A stretch of 64,000 bases of DNA from the NCBI GenBank assembly GCA_018135685.1, contig JAENPR010000863.1:124001-188000 (forward strand), read 5' to 3'. Within the stretch, counting starts at the first letter, position 1, and every line of letters begins with the position of its first letter. Position numbers and translations under genes: made by a program. The notes beneath the pieces are model-generated. The model did no database searches. It was not told the origin of the DNA and saw nothing but the letters and a program-made list of their open reading frames with translations. The stretch is from Themeda triandra. Taxonomy: Eukaryota > Streptophyta > Magnoliopsida > Poales > Poaceae. Below are positions 30,861 through 42,781 of this stretch, piece by piece.

Positions 30861-33489
30861 GTGGCAGCTTTTCCCGTACACGAGCTGGAATGGCGACATG
30901 CCGATAGGGGTTTTGTAAGCGGTCCTGTATGCCCAGAGTGCATCAGGAAGCTTACTTTTCCAGTCGTTCCCCATATCGTTGACCGTTTTCTGCAGGATGT
31001 TCTTGATCTGTTTGTTGGAGGTCTCTGCTTGACCACCGGTTTGAGGATGATAGGGGGTAGCTATGTTGTGCTTGGCTCCAAGCTCTTTCAAGAATGCTCT
31101 GAATGTTTTATCAATGAAGTGGGATCCTCCATCGCTTATCACCATGCGTGGTGTTCCAAAGCGAGGAAAGATCACTTCATGAAACATTTTCCTGGCGTGC
31201 TTGGCGTCAGCTGCTCTGCAGGGCATAGCTTCTACCCACTTGGATACGTAGTCAACAGCCACTAGGATGTACTCGCAATCTTGGGACTTCTGGAACGGTC
31301 CCATGTAGTCAATGCCCCACACATCAAATATCTCAATTCGAAGGTTGTAGTGTAGCGGCATTGCGTTGCGAGCTGTGATGCCTCCTTGGAACTGACAATT
31401 GCGACACCTCCGAATGAATTCTTTGGTATCCTCGTACATCGTTGGCCAGAAGAATCCGCATTGCCAGATTTTTGCTTGTGTGCGGAATGCTCCATAATGG
31501 CCTCCGTACGGTGCGGAGTGACATTTCTCAATGATTTGTAGGCTTCTGTTGCTGGTACGCATCTCCTCAATAGACCATCTGAACATACCCGATACAGGTA
31601 TGGGTCATCCCAAAGGTGACGTCGGCTTTCAACTTGCAACTTTCTCCTGTTCTCCCCTGGCGGTACATATCCGGCAACCATATAGTTGACGATGTTCGCG
31701 TACCAAGGGTTGTTGTCTGTCACCTTTAGTAGCATGTCGTCGTGTAGGAAGTCATTTATAGGTAGTTCCTGCATGTTAGTAACCTGCATACGCGACAAAT
31801 GATCCGCAACAGTATTTTCTACTCCCTTTTTATCTTTTATTTCAAGATCAAACTCCTGGAGTAGAAGAATCCAGTGAATCAAACGAGGTTTTGCGTCTTT
31901 CTTAGTGAGCAAGTATTTCAAAGCTGCATGGTCTGTGTAGACAATGACTTTTGCTCCCACTAAGTAAGACCTGAACTTATCGATAGCATAAACGACTGCC
32001 AGGAGCTCTTTCTCCGTGGTAGTGTAATTAAATTTGAGCTCTTTGTTAGTGTTTTGCTAGCGTAAGCGATTGCATGATGCTTCTTATCTTTGGTTTGGCC
32101 AAGGACCGCACCAACAGCATAGTCACTAGCATCGCACATGATTTCGAATGGTAGGGTCCAATCAGGAGGTTGGATGATCGGAGCTGAGATGAGTGCATTC
32201 TTAAGGGTATTGAATGCGTGCAAGCACTCATCTGTGAATTCAAAAGGTACGTCTTTAGCTAGTAGGCTCGTGAGGGGTCTAGAGATTTGAGAAAAGTCTT
32301 TGATAAATCTACTATAGAACCCTGCATGGCCTAGAAAGCTGCGGATTCCCTTTACGTTTACAGGGGGAGGTAGCTGCTCGATAACTTCTATTTTAGCCTT
32401 ATCTACCTCTATCCCTCGTTCCGACACTAGGTGGCCTAGGACAATGCCCTCGCGGACCATGAAATGGCACTTTTCCTAATTAAGTACCAAATCTTTCTCC
32501 TGGCACCTTTGCAAGACTCTATCTAAATTTTCAAGACAATGATTGAAAGTTTTTCCATAGACTGAAAAGTCATCCATGAAAACTTCCATGATTTCATCAA
32601 TCATGTCTGAAAAGATAGACATCATACACCGTTGGAAGGACGCGGGTGCGTTACACAACCCAAACAACATCCTTCTATTGGCATATGTTTCATATGGACA
32701 AGTAAATGTCGTCTTGCTTTGATCATCGGGGTGAATGGGTATTTGATGATAACCCGAATACCCATCTAGGAAACAAAAGAAAGAATGTTTCGCTAACTGT
32801 TCCAACATTTCATCAATGAAAGGGAGCGGAAAGTGATCTTTCTTTGTTGCCGTGTTAAGTTTCCGGTAATCAATACACATTCTCCACCCCGTGACGGTTC
32901 TTTGCGGGATAAGCTCATTTTATTGTTCTTAACTACCATCATACCTCCTTTCTTGGGAACCACTGGACGGGACAAACCCAGTCGCTATGTGGTACGGGAT
33001 AGATAATCCCGGCGTGAAAAGTTTCAAAACCTCCTTTTTCATGATGTCTCGCATCGCATTATTCAGCCTTCGCTGAGGTTCTCGAGTTGGTGTACTCGAG
33101 GTGTCAATGGGAATGCGATGTGTGCATAAGGTTGGGCTTATACCCTTGAGATCATCCAAGGAATACCCGAAGACCGTTCTATGCTTTTCTAGCACAGCGA
33201 TGAGTTCGGCCGTCTCCTTGTCGCTAAGCTTGTCGCTTATGATGACAGGAGTTTGCGAATTGCCATTTAAGAAGGCATAGCATAGTCCCGCAGGCAAGGG
33301 TTTAAGCTCAATTGGAGGTCGCGTCGGTTTTTCCTCTTTGGGTAATTCTATGGTTTCTCCCAGTTCGTCTTCCTCTTCTACAAAGTGAGGAGCATCGCTC
33401 TCTAAAGACATCTCTGGGGTTTCAAAAGGAATTACCGACATAACCTCTAGGGTTTTACTAGGGGGAAGTTCAGCCACTGAGTTTCTAGC
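30861..33489 (-). pseudogene. pol: pol of Ath-D (RT, RNase H, integrase), broken
   Basis: On the minus strand, 33489-32929 is in the same frame as gag after a single TGA. It covers the linker to RT (LDDLKGISPTLCTHRIPID). After a frameshift comes RT 32880-32476, with FLDGYSGYHQIPIHP and FMDD in EVFMDDFSVYG. A TGG-to-TAG-type stop precedes EKCHF. Then come RNase H (31960-32460 and part of the next frame) and integrase 31586-30866, with HYGAFRTQAKIWQ and the D-D-E core (GIDYMGPF, VISDGGSHF, GQAETSNKQ). The gene stops at the Ath-C junction after QLVYGKSCH and resumes at 20332. Confidence 0.9.
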
Positions 33490-34818
33490 TCACGTGACTT
33501 GAATAGAGAATCGCTCTCTCCCTAGTTTGACTCCCAATTCCCCTGTTTTTGATGGACTTGTAAAAAGTTTTTCTAGGGGATGACCGATTAGAATGTCGAA
33601 ATCCTGGATATCAAAAACGTGAAAGTCTAGGGCCATTTCGACTTCTTGATGGTAGAGAGTTATGTTGTGTAGAATCCCAAGTCTGTTAAGAGCAGACGGA
33701 GGTGCTACTCTAAAGGATTTGACTGTTGGAGTATGTGGTTTTTCTCCTAAACACATGAATGCGTAGGATTTTGACATGATGTTTGTTCCAACAGTGGGAT
33801 TGTACAAAACATCCACCCAATCTCCTTGGATTTTGCATCGAAGGGTTGAGGAAGGAGCATGAATCTGAATTTCTTCAGGTGAGAGCTCTCCTTCCGCTAC
33901 CCATTCTGAGCTCATTATAGCGGTCAACTCCTTAACGGATTCTCTGAGAAATAATTCATCAAGAGGATCGCTAGGAGTGACAGAGATTGGTGGTCTCCTA
34001 TGACATTCATATTTCGAGTCATTTCCGAAATCTTCGAAAAGCTCATCCTCGAATACGGGAAGTTCCGTTTGACTGGAAACTTCTTCTGTGGCTTCTGGTT
34101 CAGGAGAGGTAGTCTCTATCACGGGTTTGGCAATTGCCGAAGAGACTTCCTCTTTAACTGGCTCAGGCTGAAACCGGATGGGTCTTAGCGGGGGAGTGTT
34201 CTCTAGAATACAATTTAGGAGAGCTTCTCCTTCCACTGTGGTCTTATGTATAAAAGATCCACCAGCAGACGCATCGAGCAACAGGGCAGATTCTCTGCCT
34301 AACCCTAGCCAAAAGTGTTGTAATAACACGTGGCTTGGAATAGAAAGGTCAGGACCCGACCTGGTCAGGGTCAAAAATCGGTCCCAAGCTGCTCCTGTAG
34401 TTTCATTTTCTAGTTGTCGGAAGTTGAGAATCTCAGATCGTAGGGAAGCGATTCGAGATATAGGGAAGAATGCAACGCAAAAACTATCACAAAGTTCTTC
34501 CCAATCTCCATTTACCAATCCTACGGTTTGGTCGTACCATTGTCTCGCCCTCTCATTGAGCGAGAAGGGAAACAACTTCCAACGCAATGTTTCTTGTGAC
34601 ATGCCACAAATGGTTAGGCATTCACAGAGTTGCTCAAACTCCCTTAGATGATGATATGGATTTTCATAATCCAAGCCTAAAAAGACTTGGTCCCGAACCA
34701 TGGCCATGAGGCCAGGACGGAGCTCGTAACTAGAAGCTGTGATTGGATTCGAGGATTGTGTCGTTTTAATGAGCTCGCCCTTAGGAGCTGATAGTTTGGC
34801 AATGGTTGGTAGCTCCAT
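33490..34818 (-). CDS. gag: gag-protease ORF of Ath-D, intact
   Basis: ATG 34818 (AAAATGGAG) starts MELPTIAKLSAPKGE; an upstream in-frame ATG at 34863 is less likely. It has a capsid-like region (HHLREFEQLCECLTICGMSQ, LRWKLFPFSLNERARQWYD, FPISRIASLRSEILNFRQL) and a Pro/Glu-rich linker. A C-terminal retropepsin-like fold follows (LYNPTVGTNIMSK ... DIQDFDILIGHPLEKLF). The expected catalytic D-[TS]-G is replaced by N-P-T, so enzymatic activity is doubtful. A single TGA (33492-33490) separates it from pol in the same frame. Confidence 0.85.
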   Translation of the reverse strand: MELPTIAKLSAPKGELIKTTQSSNPITASSYELRPGLMAMVRDQVFLGLDYENPYHHLREFEQLCECLTICGMSQETLRWKLFPFSLNERARQWYDQTVGLVNGDWEELCDSFCVAFFPISRIASLRSEILNFRQLENETTGAAWDRFLTLTRSGPDLSIPSHVLLQHFWLGLGRESALLLDASAGGSFIHKTTVEGEALLNCILENTPPLRPIRFQPEPVKEEVSSAIAKPVIETTSPEPEATEEVSSQTELPVFEDELFEDFGNDSKYECHRRPPISVTPSDPLDELFLRESVKELTAIMSSEWVAEGELSPEEIQIHAPSSTLRCKIQGDWVDVLYNPTVGTNIMSKSYAFMCLGEKPHTPTVKSFRVAPPSALNRLGILHNITLYHQEVEMALDFHVFDIQDFDILIGHPLEKLFTSPSKTGELGVKLGRERFSIQVT

Positions 34819-34903
34819 TTTGTAAGATGAAAAAAATATAAAATAGAAGCAAAGGTAGAACAAGGTACACGGGCAACTAGGTTCGTAGATAAACTTGACA
34901 ACC

Positions 34904-34920
34904 GTTCCGGCAACGGCGCT
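34904..34920 (-). promoter_or_regulatory. Primer-binding site of Ath-D (tRNA-Asp type)
   Basis: The minus strand reads AGCGCCGTTGCCGGAAC about 9 nt inside the 5' LTR. It is a mutated TGGCGCCGTTGCCGGGGA. Confidence 0.7.
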
Positions 34921-34929
34921 TTAAATGCT

Positions 34930-36234
34930 TGTTGGTATTTCTTAGCGAAAGCGATAAATTCCGCAAGCGCACGGAAAGACCGTTGTAGCACTTCACTCGG
35001 TGATGAACAGGGTATCGTAAACTTCACGAAGAACGGTATGGTCAGGTTTAGGTCTTAGCTAGGTTGCCCAGAGGAGAGAGTAGGTAACTAGGAAAGTGAG
35101 GTTTTCTATAGGACGAATCCTTAGAGAAAGATAACTTTACTGCTATTTACTTGCTTCGGGCACTGGATCGCACCTGGTCTGCCAAGTGATGCCGGCCTGT
35201 AGCTCTAAGCCGTACCCGGACGTGGGGGATTACAAAGGACGGACAGGGCTATCACCACCTGCCGCCTACCACCTCAACCGTGGAGTACGAGGCAAATGAA
35301 GGTAACTAATCAGCTTAGACACCACGTCTACGCCAACGTTACAGTTCTAGCGTCGGCCAGGAACATCCGTCTCTATCAGGAGTCCTCTACTAGAACCATC
35401 ACCACAAGGACGGTCGACAAACCCGCAAGCAAACGATGATAAAGATAACTTTGCAAGAAGGGACGTACAAATAGATAAACACGAACCTCTTACTTCAAGC
35501 GTAAGAAGTCGCCGAGGTACAAGTGAGGAGGGAGCCGACAAATCCGGCATTCCACCTCGTGGAAGACTAGCCTCCGGGAGTACTCAAAAAGAGTTACTCC
35601 GCTCTTGACCTCTCTCACTCTCCTACTTCTATTCTAGCTAGAAGCTAGGTATAATGGCTCTACTCTTCCTCTAGTGTAGGCTTGTGGAAGTGGAGAGGGA
35701 GGAATGAGAATGAAGAATGAAAAGTGAATATGTGAAATGAAAGAGAGAAGGGCTTTTATATGTGGAGATGGTAGGTTCCCGCACGCCCAAATGACCAAAA
35801 CACCCCCGCACCGCCCTCAGGGGCATTAATTGCACCGCCTCCAGGAAGGTGGGGCCGGGCGGCAGGTGCCTTGGCGCGCCCGCGCCCCTGGCGCGCTCGC
35901 GCCAGGTGGACCGCCTCCGGCCACCGACCTTGGCTGGCGGGCTTGGTCTTGGGCCTGGAGTTGGCCCACGTGGTGTTTTGTCATGTTGGTACGTCGATTT
36001 GGCCTTTCTCTTCTTTTCTTCTTGTCTTGCCTTTGGGCCCATTTTATAATTCAAATATTTATTCTCTTTTCTCTATTTTTGGCCCAAAAAATATATATTC
36101 CATGAATGCTCCTGCAAAACAAGTGTTCACCAAAACTATGGAATTTCATTAGTATAAACCTCCTATCTAGGTGGTTTTTGGTGAACTATGAACCTAAGTT
36201 GGCTGGGTTAGATATGCAATAAGGAGCGCCAACA
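34930..36234 (-). repeat. 5' LTR of Ath-D (1305 bp)
   Basis: On the plus strand it starts TGTTGGTATTTC and ends GCGCCAACA, followed by TSD GGCCT. It pairs with 15690-16989. The TATA motif (minus) is near 35753-35766. Confidence 0.95.
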
Positions 36235-36700
36235 GGCCTCCAAGGCCACCGCCTTTGGGCCCTCCACCACACAATCGCCTCCTGCTCCTCAAGCCCCTAG
36301 AAGCAAGTCACGGGAGGAAGCTGCTCAAACATGGGAACCCCCTGGGCGCGCTCGACATCAAGAGGTCGACCAAGGTGACAGGAGTGGACTACTTCGGCGG
36401 CAAGGCGGTGGTGGTGGCAGAGGGGAGTGCTATTATCTCCCCATGATCACACATCCCTTAGAATGTGCCAGACCTTGGATTTCGCTAGCTACCAAGGTCT
36501 CGCATCCGTGCCGCGCCTTTGCAGACTTTGCTAGTTCCCCCTCGGTCCAGGACCAGGGTATTTTGTGCACCCCTATGGTTGCAACCATGATGGCGGCTAT
36601 CCCTAGCTTCCTCCTTCATGCTTTTGCTTAGATGTTCTCATCTCAGAGCTGTAATAGTTTACCCACGAATTGAAATAATAGGCGCCTAGTGTTCTCCTTC

Positions 36701-37500
36701 ATGTCTTGGAATGTGCGGGGCTTGGGTCATCAGAAGAAATACGATGTGGTCAGGGATGTCATTGCAGTATCCCACCCCCACATCGTGTGCCTTCAAAACA
36801 AAACTCCAAAACATTGAATGGAGAAAGTCCTCTTACCTCACCAAGTTCGAGTACGCCCCGATCAGGGGTCCAGGGGCGGCATGCTCATCACCTAGGATCC
36901 TAGCATGATCGACGCTGCCGATCTGATGGTCACTAATCACACACCTTCCCTCCGCCTCACCTCCTCCTCCTCCTCACACTCCTTCTCCCTCACTAATGTC
37001 TATTCCTCCCACTCTGAGCTTGACTTGTCTTTGAAGATTTTAATCTCACATGCTTTAGAGAAGACAAGAACAATGCTAACTTCAATCCCCGCTGGTGCAA
37101 AAATTCAACGATGCGATGGATGCTCTGACTCTCCTTGAACTCCGCCTACTTGATCACCTTCCCACTTGGTCTAACAAGAGGGAGGCATCGATCCTGGTGC
37201 TTGATCGCACGATCATTAACAATGACTTTGCTCACCTCTTTCCTTGTGCCAGCCTGCACTCGCGTTTTGGCTCCACATCAGACCACATCCCCCTAATTCT
37301 TAGCGGCCCTACCTCCATCCCAAAACCTACCTCCTTCTTCTTTGAGAACACGTGGCTTAAGCACCCCTCTTTCCTCCCATCCACCTTCCCTGCCGAGTCA
37401 GGTTTTGATGCTACATCGAATGCGACTGGTGGCCTGGTGAGGCAGATCAAGGATTTCCACCATGGAGCCAAGGTTTGGTCTAAGGCCCACTGTGCCAGGA
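36701..37500 (+). pseudogene. LINE-M endonuclease domain
   Basis: It opens with MSWNVRGLGHQKKYDVVRDV and IVCLQ, the hallmark start of an apurinic-like endonuclease. After stops and frameshifts come LLELRLLDHLPTWSNKREAS, LDR and FGSTSDHIPLILSG, the conserved C-terminal SDH motif. The endonuclease would nick target DNA to prime reverse transcription. Confidence 0.8.
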
Positions 37501-39270
37501 CTGTGAACCTTAACAAAACTTTTGTGGTTCAGCCGTCTGCGTTCGGGCTAGTGTCCCTGCAAAACTGCCATGTCAAGATACTCACCAAGCTACTCGCAAC
37601 AACGCTACGGCTTCAAATTGTGAATCTCATTGATCCTGACTAGACATGTTTCATACTGGGGCGGTCCATCTCGAAGAATTTTGTCCTCGCCACCAAGCAA
37701 GGGACTTTGATTCCATCAACTGGACCAATCTGCTCAAGCTAGTGAAGGTGCGTGATTTCCCCAACAAATGGTGCACATGGATGCACCAGCTTCTCTCCAC
37801 ATCCAAGTCGGCCATCTTGGAAAACGGCTCGCCTGGACCTTGTATCAGCTGCAAAAGAGGGTTGTGACAGGGCGACACCTTGTCACCGTACTTGTTCATC
37901 TTGGTCATGGACATCCTTCAGCAACTTGTTAAAGGCGGCAAGTAGATCATACACCCACTCATGGACGGCGAAGCTCCGGTGCTCCAATGTGTCGATGATA
38001 CAATCATCCTATTGAGAGTAGACATGGATAGCGTGTGCCGCTTGAAGATGACCCTGGACCGGTTTGCAGCTTGCACTGGCCTTTTGATCAACTTCTAGAA
38101 GAGCACGACAACACCAATGCATGTCCCCGACGCCGACCTCCAAGATTTCCTAGCAGTCCTCCAGTGCAACGAAGGTCGTTTCCCACAAACGTACCTCGGC
38201 CTGCCCCTCTCCAATGTGAAGTTGCTCCTATTGGCATTCAACCTTCTCATTACCAGGTCTGATCTATACCTCGCCATGTGGAGCGCCATGCTGCCGCACA
38301 CAGCGGGGAGGGTGGTGCTGATCAATTCGGTCCTCAATGACTTTCCAACTTATGCCATTGGCGCGTTACTCTTGCCGCCGGGCATGTTCAAGCAGCTGGA
38401 TGCATGGCACCGTGCATTCTTGTGGACAGGGGACGGGATGGCGTGTGGGGCACATTGCCTTGTGGCATGGGAAGATGTATGCAAAGACAATGAAGATGGA
38501 GGGCTCGAAATAGTGCGCTTGGACACTTGGAACGCGTGCCTGCTCCTCAAGCTCATCCACAGACTTCATTACCCCGCCGATTCAGCTTGGGCGGTGTGGA
38601 CTCAGGGCAGAATGAACCTCGCGACCTAAGAGGCGAGTTGTATGGCATCCACTGCCAAGCTCTACGAGACCTCCTCTTCGCCTACCAACACAATCTAGGG
38701 TGGAGGTCGGCGATGGCGAGAGCACCGACTTTTGCCAAGATAACTAGCTGGGGGATAAACCCCTCGCCTCCCAGCTCCCATCACTCAAAGCGATGGCGGT
38801 GAGCGACGTCCTCGCCAACGACTTGAGGAACCTGTTCAGGCTGGGACTCACCGCCCAGGTGTCCGTGGAGATCATCCTCCTTAACGGACTCGCCAGACAT
38901 CGCCCTGAACCAATGCAAGGACGAACGCTTCTGCTTCTTTGACAATGGCAACCACCACCTCTGGTAGGGGCTCATCTATAAAGCTTCTGTTCATGGTGAC
39001 CATGACTACATCACATACAGCTTTGTTTGGAAGAACTTTGCCCCGCCCCGGGTTAGATTCTTCGGCTGGCTACTCAACAAGGAGAGGATCCACTGCCATG
39101 CATCCCTGGTACTCAAAGGCATCATCGATGACGCCAAATGTGAGGTGTGCAAAGCCGGGGATGAGTGGGCGGACCACATATTCTCGGAATGTGCCTTCGT
39201 GCAGGACTTCTGGACTAGGATCGGCTGGACATCTACAAACATAGCCAAGGTACATGAGTTCTAGAGTTTG
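37500..39270 (+). pseudogene. LINE-M reverse transcriptase and zinc-binding region
   Basis: Fragments include HVKILTKLLATTLRLQIVN, then FDSINWTNLLKLVKVRDFPN. QGDTLSPYLFILVMDILQQL follows. TYLGLPLSNVKLLLLAFNLL and GGLEIVRLDTWNACLLLKLI come later. A C-terminal KNFAPPRVRFFGWLLNKERI with CEVCKAGDEWADHIFSEC (zf-RVT) closes the region. Frames switch repeatedly and the RT catalytic core is disrupted. Confidence 0.8.
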
Positions 39271-39631
39271 CGTCCGCCACCGTACATTGGCGAACGGCCC
39301 TCTCCACTCTCCTCTTGCTGCTAAGTTGGGAGATGGAAAGACCGCAATGACGTTGTGTTCAACGGCCTCACCCCCAGTGTCAGCCTATTCGTCACGACGT
39401 GCAAGGCCTCGGTTGAAGACTGGGCATGCAGAATTCCAGGTAGATACACGAACCTAGGTGCACAATGGAGCTCTGTATTCCCTATGTAATTTTGTCCCTC
39501 ACCTCTCTCTTGGACTTTGTAACCTAAAAACACTGTGTGAAGCCTAGCCTTCTACCATCCTTGGGCTTCCCCCGGACAACTGTGGAATGAGTGGGGATCC
39601 ACTTTAATCCGTCGAAGTTGCCGTTAAAAAA

Positions 39632-40531
39632 ATATATACACATATCAATTTATGTTTTTCTCTTTGTAAAAAAATTAAACCTATGATTTCTTTAATAATG
39701 ACTATGACATCCATAATAAGGTAATTTCGGTAATATGACAACGCCCTGTTAAACATGTATTAGATTTAAAATACAACTTACAGACCTTTTCTTCTACAAA
39801 GCACATAGAAATCGTAATTCTTTGTGGACCCATACATGGTACTGTCAAATATTGAGCTAAGTGATTTTCTTTGTGGACCCATAAAAATCGTAATTCTAAT
39901 CTCTGAGTAAAATCAGCAATGTTTGAGTTGCTAATGTATCAAGTACTAGTATGTTCACTGAAGATTATGCAGGAAGACTCTCTCTTGAGTTTCTATATGA
40001 CAGCCCTTATTGAGGATTGTATTTGGAAAGATATTCATTAGAATAATCTAGACAATAAACTGCTCAAAATTTGGTTCATGGTTTAATTAATCAATTAGAC
40101 CATCAGCTAAAACAATTTATATAATAAGATAAGCTTTGTAACCAATCAAAACTGCACTAATAACATTGTGGTAAAAATAATATTTTTAAGGAAGAAATCA
40201 AGGGCAAAATCCCTAATATTACATTTATTATTTATATTTGTGGGAAAAAAGAAATTCAAACAGGAAAGGTGAAAATAGACAAGCGCAAAACAAAACCAAC
40301 GCCATGAAAACTAGGGACGCAGACCTACAATCAAAGTACTCAAGCTAATTATATCTAGTCTTATGTGTGGTTCACCGTTGTATTCTTCAAGACAGGCTTA
40401 TAAACGTTTAATTGGTCAGCATCAGCTTCATCATTCTTAGTATCTTAGAGGCGGCTATGGAGCTCTCCTTGTCAAAATAAAAGAAAGTTTTGTTTGTTTC
40501 ATAAAAAAGTTCCTTTTCTAGTTAATTCGAA
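39632..40531. other. AT-rich spacer
   Basis: No ORF, LTR or repeat is supported. It may be original intergenic DNA between two LINE remnants. Confidence 0.5.
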
Positions 40532-41033
40532 GTGACAGATTCAGTACTAGAGCTTTGCTCAGAAGAAGGGGTATGCATTTTGAAGATTATAACTGTGTCT
40601 TCTGCACTCTCAATATTGAAGAAGATCTGCTCCACATGCTCTTTCATTGCCCTTTTGCAATGGCTTGCTGGTACAACTAGCAAATTTACATTCCTAATTC
40701 AGATGATATTTCAGTCATTTTGGAAAGCCTTAGAGGGTTCCTTTCTTCAAGGAAATCAGCATCACGATGTGTTGGCCATTTGGATGATGAGAAATGATAA
40801 AATCTTCAGAAACTTAGCTCATTCCATTCATAGATGCAGGAATGTCTTTAGAAATGAAAGAACAAAAGCGAATTACCACCCTCTTATATAGATCAATGTC
40901 TAGAAAACTTTGTGTAATTTTGGCAATCTTTTTTCTCACCTTTTTTGTTTCATTATTTTGTACTTTTAAGACCTTTTAACCTTTAATTGTAAGTTAATAA
41001 AATTCCAGTAGGTCCTGTTTCATGAGAAAAAAT
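40532..41033 (+). pseudogene. LINE-H: 3' tail of a second LINE
   Basis: NCVFCTLNIEEDLLHMLFHC-type zinc-binding residues (C-x2-C...H...C) followed by AMACW are typical of the zf-RVT domain at the LINE ORF2 end. The rest is interrupted by stops. It ends near GTTAATAAAATTCC, possibly a polyadenylation signal. Confidence 0.65.
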
Positions 41034-41133
41034 AATAAAAACAAAATCAGACCAAATAAGGAGGGCAGAAAAGTAAGGGACAAATAATTGAAAAGAAACC
41101 TAAAACCAGACCGGATATACCTTGTTGTTAGAC
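40613..41133. repeat. Left copy of a ~520-bp duplication flanking LINE-G
   Basis: It starts ATATTGAAGAAG and ends TTAGAC, directly before the poly-T of LINE-G. It matches 48127-48675 at roughly 90% or better by eye, apart from two small insertions in the right copy. Confidence 0.85.
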
Positions 41134-41179
41134 TTTTTTTTGAGAATAGTCGGACTTGATTTAAGTAACATGAGCATGA

Positions 41180-41923
41180 TTACAAACATTCACAATTATA
41201 TCCCAAAGAACCGGTGGTGGTATGAGCCACTTCATGACCGGTCTTGAATGGCATACAAGCTTCACACACACTTCCAGGATGAGCTTGGCAATGCTCCCAC
41301 AGCTGAACAAGTACTTGGCAATCTATTTCTAGGATGAGCTTCTTCACCCCTTTCTCCAATGCAAACACTAGGCCATCACGAAATGTTGTTGCTTCCGAGG
41401 TAAGAACGTTGAGGCAGTGGTCGTACCACTGTGCTTTCCCTCCACAGACGCGCCCATCATCATCCCTAATCACCACATCGGACACACCTCTTCCTTTCTC
41501 GGCTAGAAAGGATGCATCAACATTACCTTTCACCCATCCCGGCGGTGGGCATTGCCACTGTTGCTTCACACGTCGGCGGTCTTTGGCCTTGGCTGGGTTC
41601 GATAATTGCCACAGATCATATGCAGTGTCCTTGACCCATTCCACAACTTTCCAGACTAGGATCTCCGATTCACCGTGCTTCTTTTTGTTCTTGCCCATCC
41701 ACAAGGACCACATCCCGCATAGGATGACAGCCGCCTCCTGAGCTGGGCAGACTTCTAGATCGATCAAGTCTTTTGCCCATGTCAGAGGATGAAGCTTCGG
41801 TATCTTGATGCCCATCACAGCATGGGCTTCCTCCTAGAACCGCCTTGCAATTGTGCATTCTAGTAAAACATGCTTGATTGATTCTTCCTCCGCCCCAAAA
41901 ATATCATAGTTCGGCATCGGTTC
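41180..41923 (-). pseudogene. LINE-G C-terminal RNase H domain
   Basis: From 41818 the frame is open to 41180. It has GMWSLWMGKNKKKHGES, then an RNase H fold: D in GWVKGNVDASFLAEKGRG, E in LTSEATTFRDGL, D in LILEIDCQVLVQLWEH. Three acidic positions of a plant LINE RNase H (RVT_3-like) are kept. Upstream it continues with decayed zinc-binding sequence (CTIARRFW type) toward the TRIM. Confidence 0.75.
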
Positions 41924-42615
41924 TGTCACACACGACCCATTTGGCTCATAGTGGCCCATGTGTGTTAATAAGATGTTGTGGAGAGTTTAGTCCCACCTTG
42001 GTTGTTAAAGGTGGGATAGACCAACATATAAGGCTTCTAGAGTCCATCCCACCATCCTCGGTTAATCCTTTTAAGCGAAGCGAGGATGAAAGCTTAAGTG
42101 GGATGGTCTGGTAGGTGTGTTTCGCTCAGCGTGCAGAGTGAATCTGAGCCGTTTGGACTCTAGGGCAGCCACGGGCATGTGCGAGCCAGGTGTGCGGACA
42201 TGGGGGTTTATTGCGCGTGTAGGCTCTGCGAAGTGCACGGCGTGGCACATGTGCCGGCACTGGGCGCACGGTCTCATGTGCTAAGAGGGGAATGTTCCTG
42301 GTCATCGTTTGCCTGTGGGTATGTTGGGCTCGACAAGGACGTCGAGTTCTTTGAGGGGGGGTGTATGTCACACCCGACCCATTTGGCCCGTAGTGGCCCA
42401 TGTGTGTTAATGAGATGTTGTGGAGAGTTTAGTGCCACCTTGGTTGTTAAAGGTGGGATAGACCAACATATAAGGCTTCTAGAGTCCATCCCACCATCTC
42501 CGGGTTAATCCTTTTAAGCGAAGTGAGGATGAAAGCTTGAGTGGGATGGTGTGACAGGTGTGTTTTGCTCAGTGTGCAGAGTGAATCTGAGCCGTTTGGA
42601 CTCTAGGGCGTTACA
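41924..42615 (+). mobile_element. TRIM: 692-bp LTR element without genes
   Basis: Two ~250-bp repeats, 41924-42171 and 42366-42615, both start TGTCACAC; the second ends GTTACA. They flank only ~194 bp that ends in a PPT (GAGGGGGGGTGTA). A perfect TSD GGTTC (41919-41923 and 42616-42620) flanks the whole. No ORF is supported. Size and structure fit a terminal-repeat retrotransposon in miniature. Orientation comes from the PPT. Confidence 0.9.
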
Positions 42616-42781
42616 GGTTCTGCTGCCACTATCCGTGATCAACTGAGAGACCGTGTTGAGATGCTGAGCATTGGGATGAACCAATGGAAGCCCTTCAAAA
42701 TGACGAGGGATCCATCGTTCATTCCAGATGTCTGTTGAAGTACCATCTCCAATCCTCTTCAAGAGTTTTTCTCCAAAACTT
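42616..42781 (-). pseudogene. LINE-G middle fragment
   Basis: It lies between the TRIM and Cop-F. The minus frame reads FGEKLLKRIGDGTSTDIWNE, RWIPRHFEGLPL and QHLNTVSQLI, the segment preceding the zf-RVT domain of LINE ORF2. Confidence 0.8.

Larger units (their letters stand above)
15690..36234 (-). mobile_element. Ath-D: complete Athila-like element split by Ath-C
   Basis: Both LTRs are present (5' 36234-34930, 3' 16989-15690). They are flanked by a perfect 5-bp TSD GGCCT (15685-15689 and 36235-36239). Minus-strand order is LTR, PBS, gag-protease, RT-RNase H-integrase, spacer, ORF3, 3' structured region, PPT, LTR. Without Ath-C it would be about 10 kb. The integrase is interrupted at 20332/30861 by Ath-C. 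Confidence 0.95.
36240..39631 (+). mobile_element. LINE-M: decayed plant L1-type LINE
   Basis: The order endonuclease, reverse transcriptase, zinc-binding domain and A-tail (GCCGTTAAAAAAA ending about 39631) identifies a non-LTR retrotransposon on the plus strand. Its upstream part continues to the left of Ath-D (15480-15689). Many stops and frameshifts, plus internal deletions, show it is old. Confidence 0.8.
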
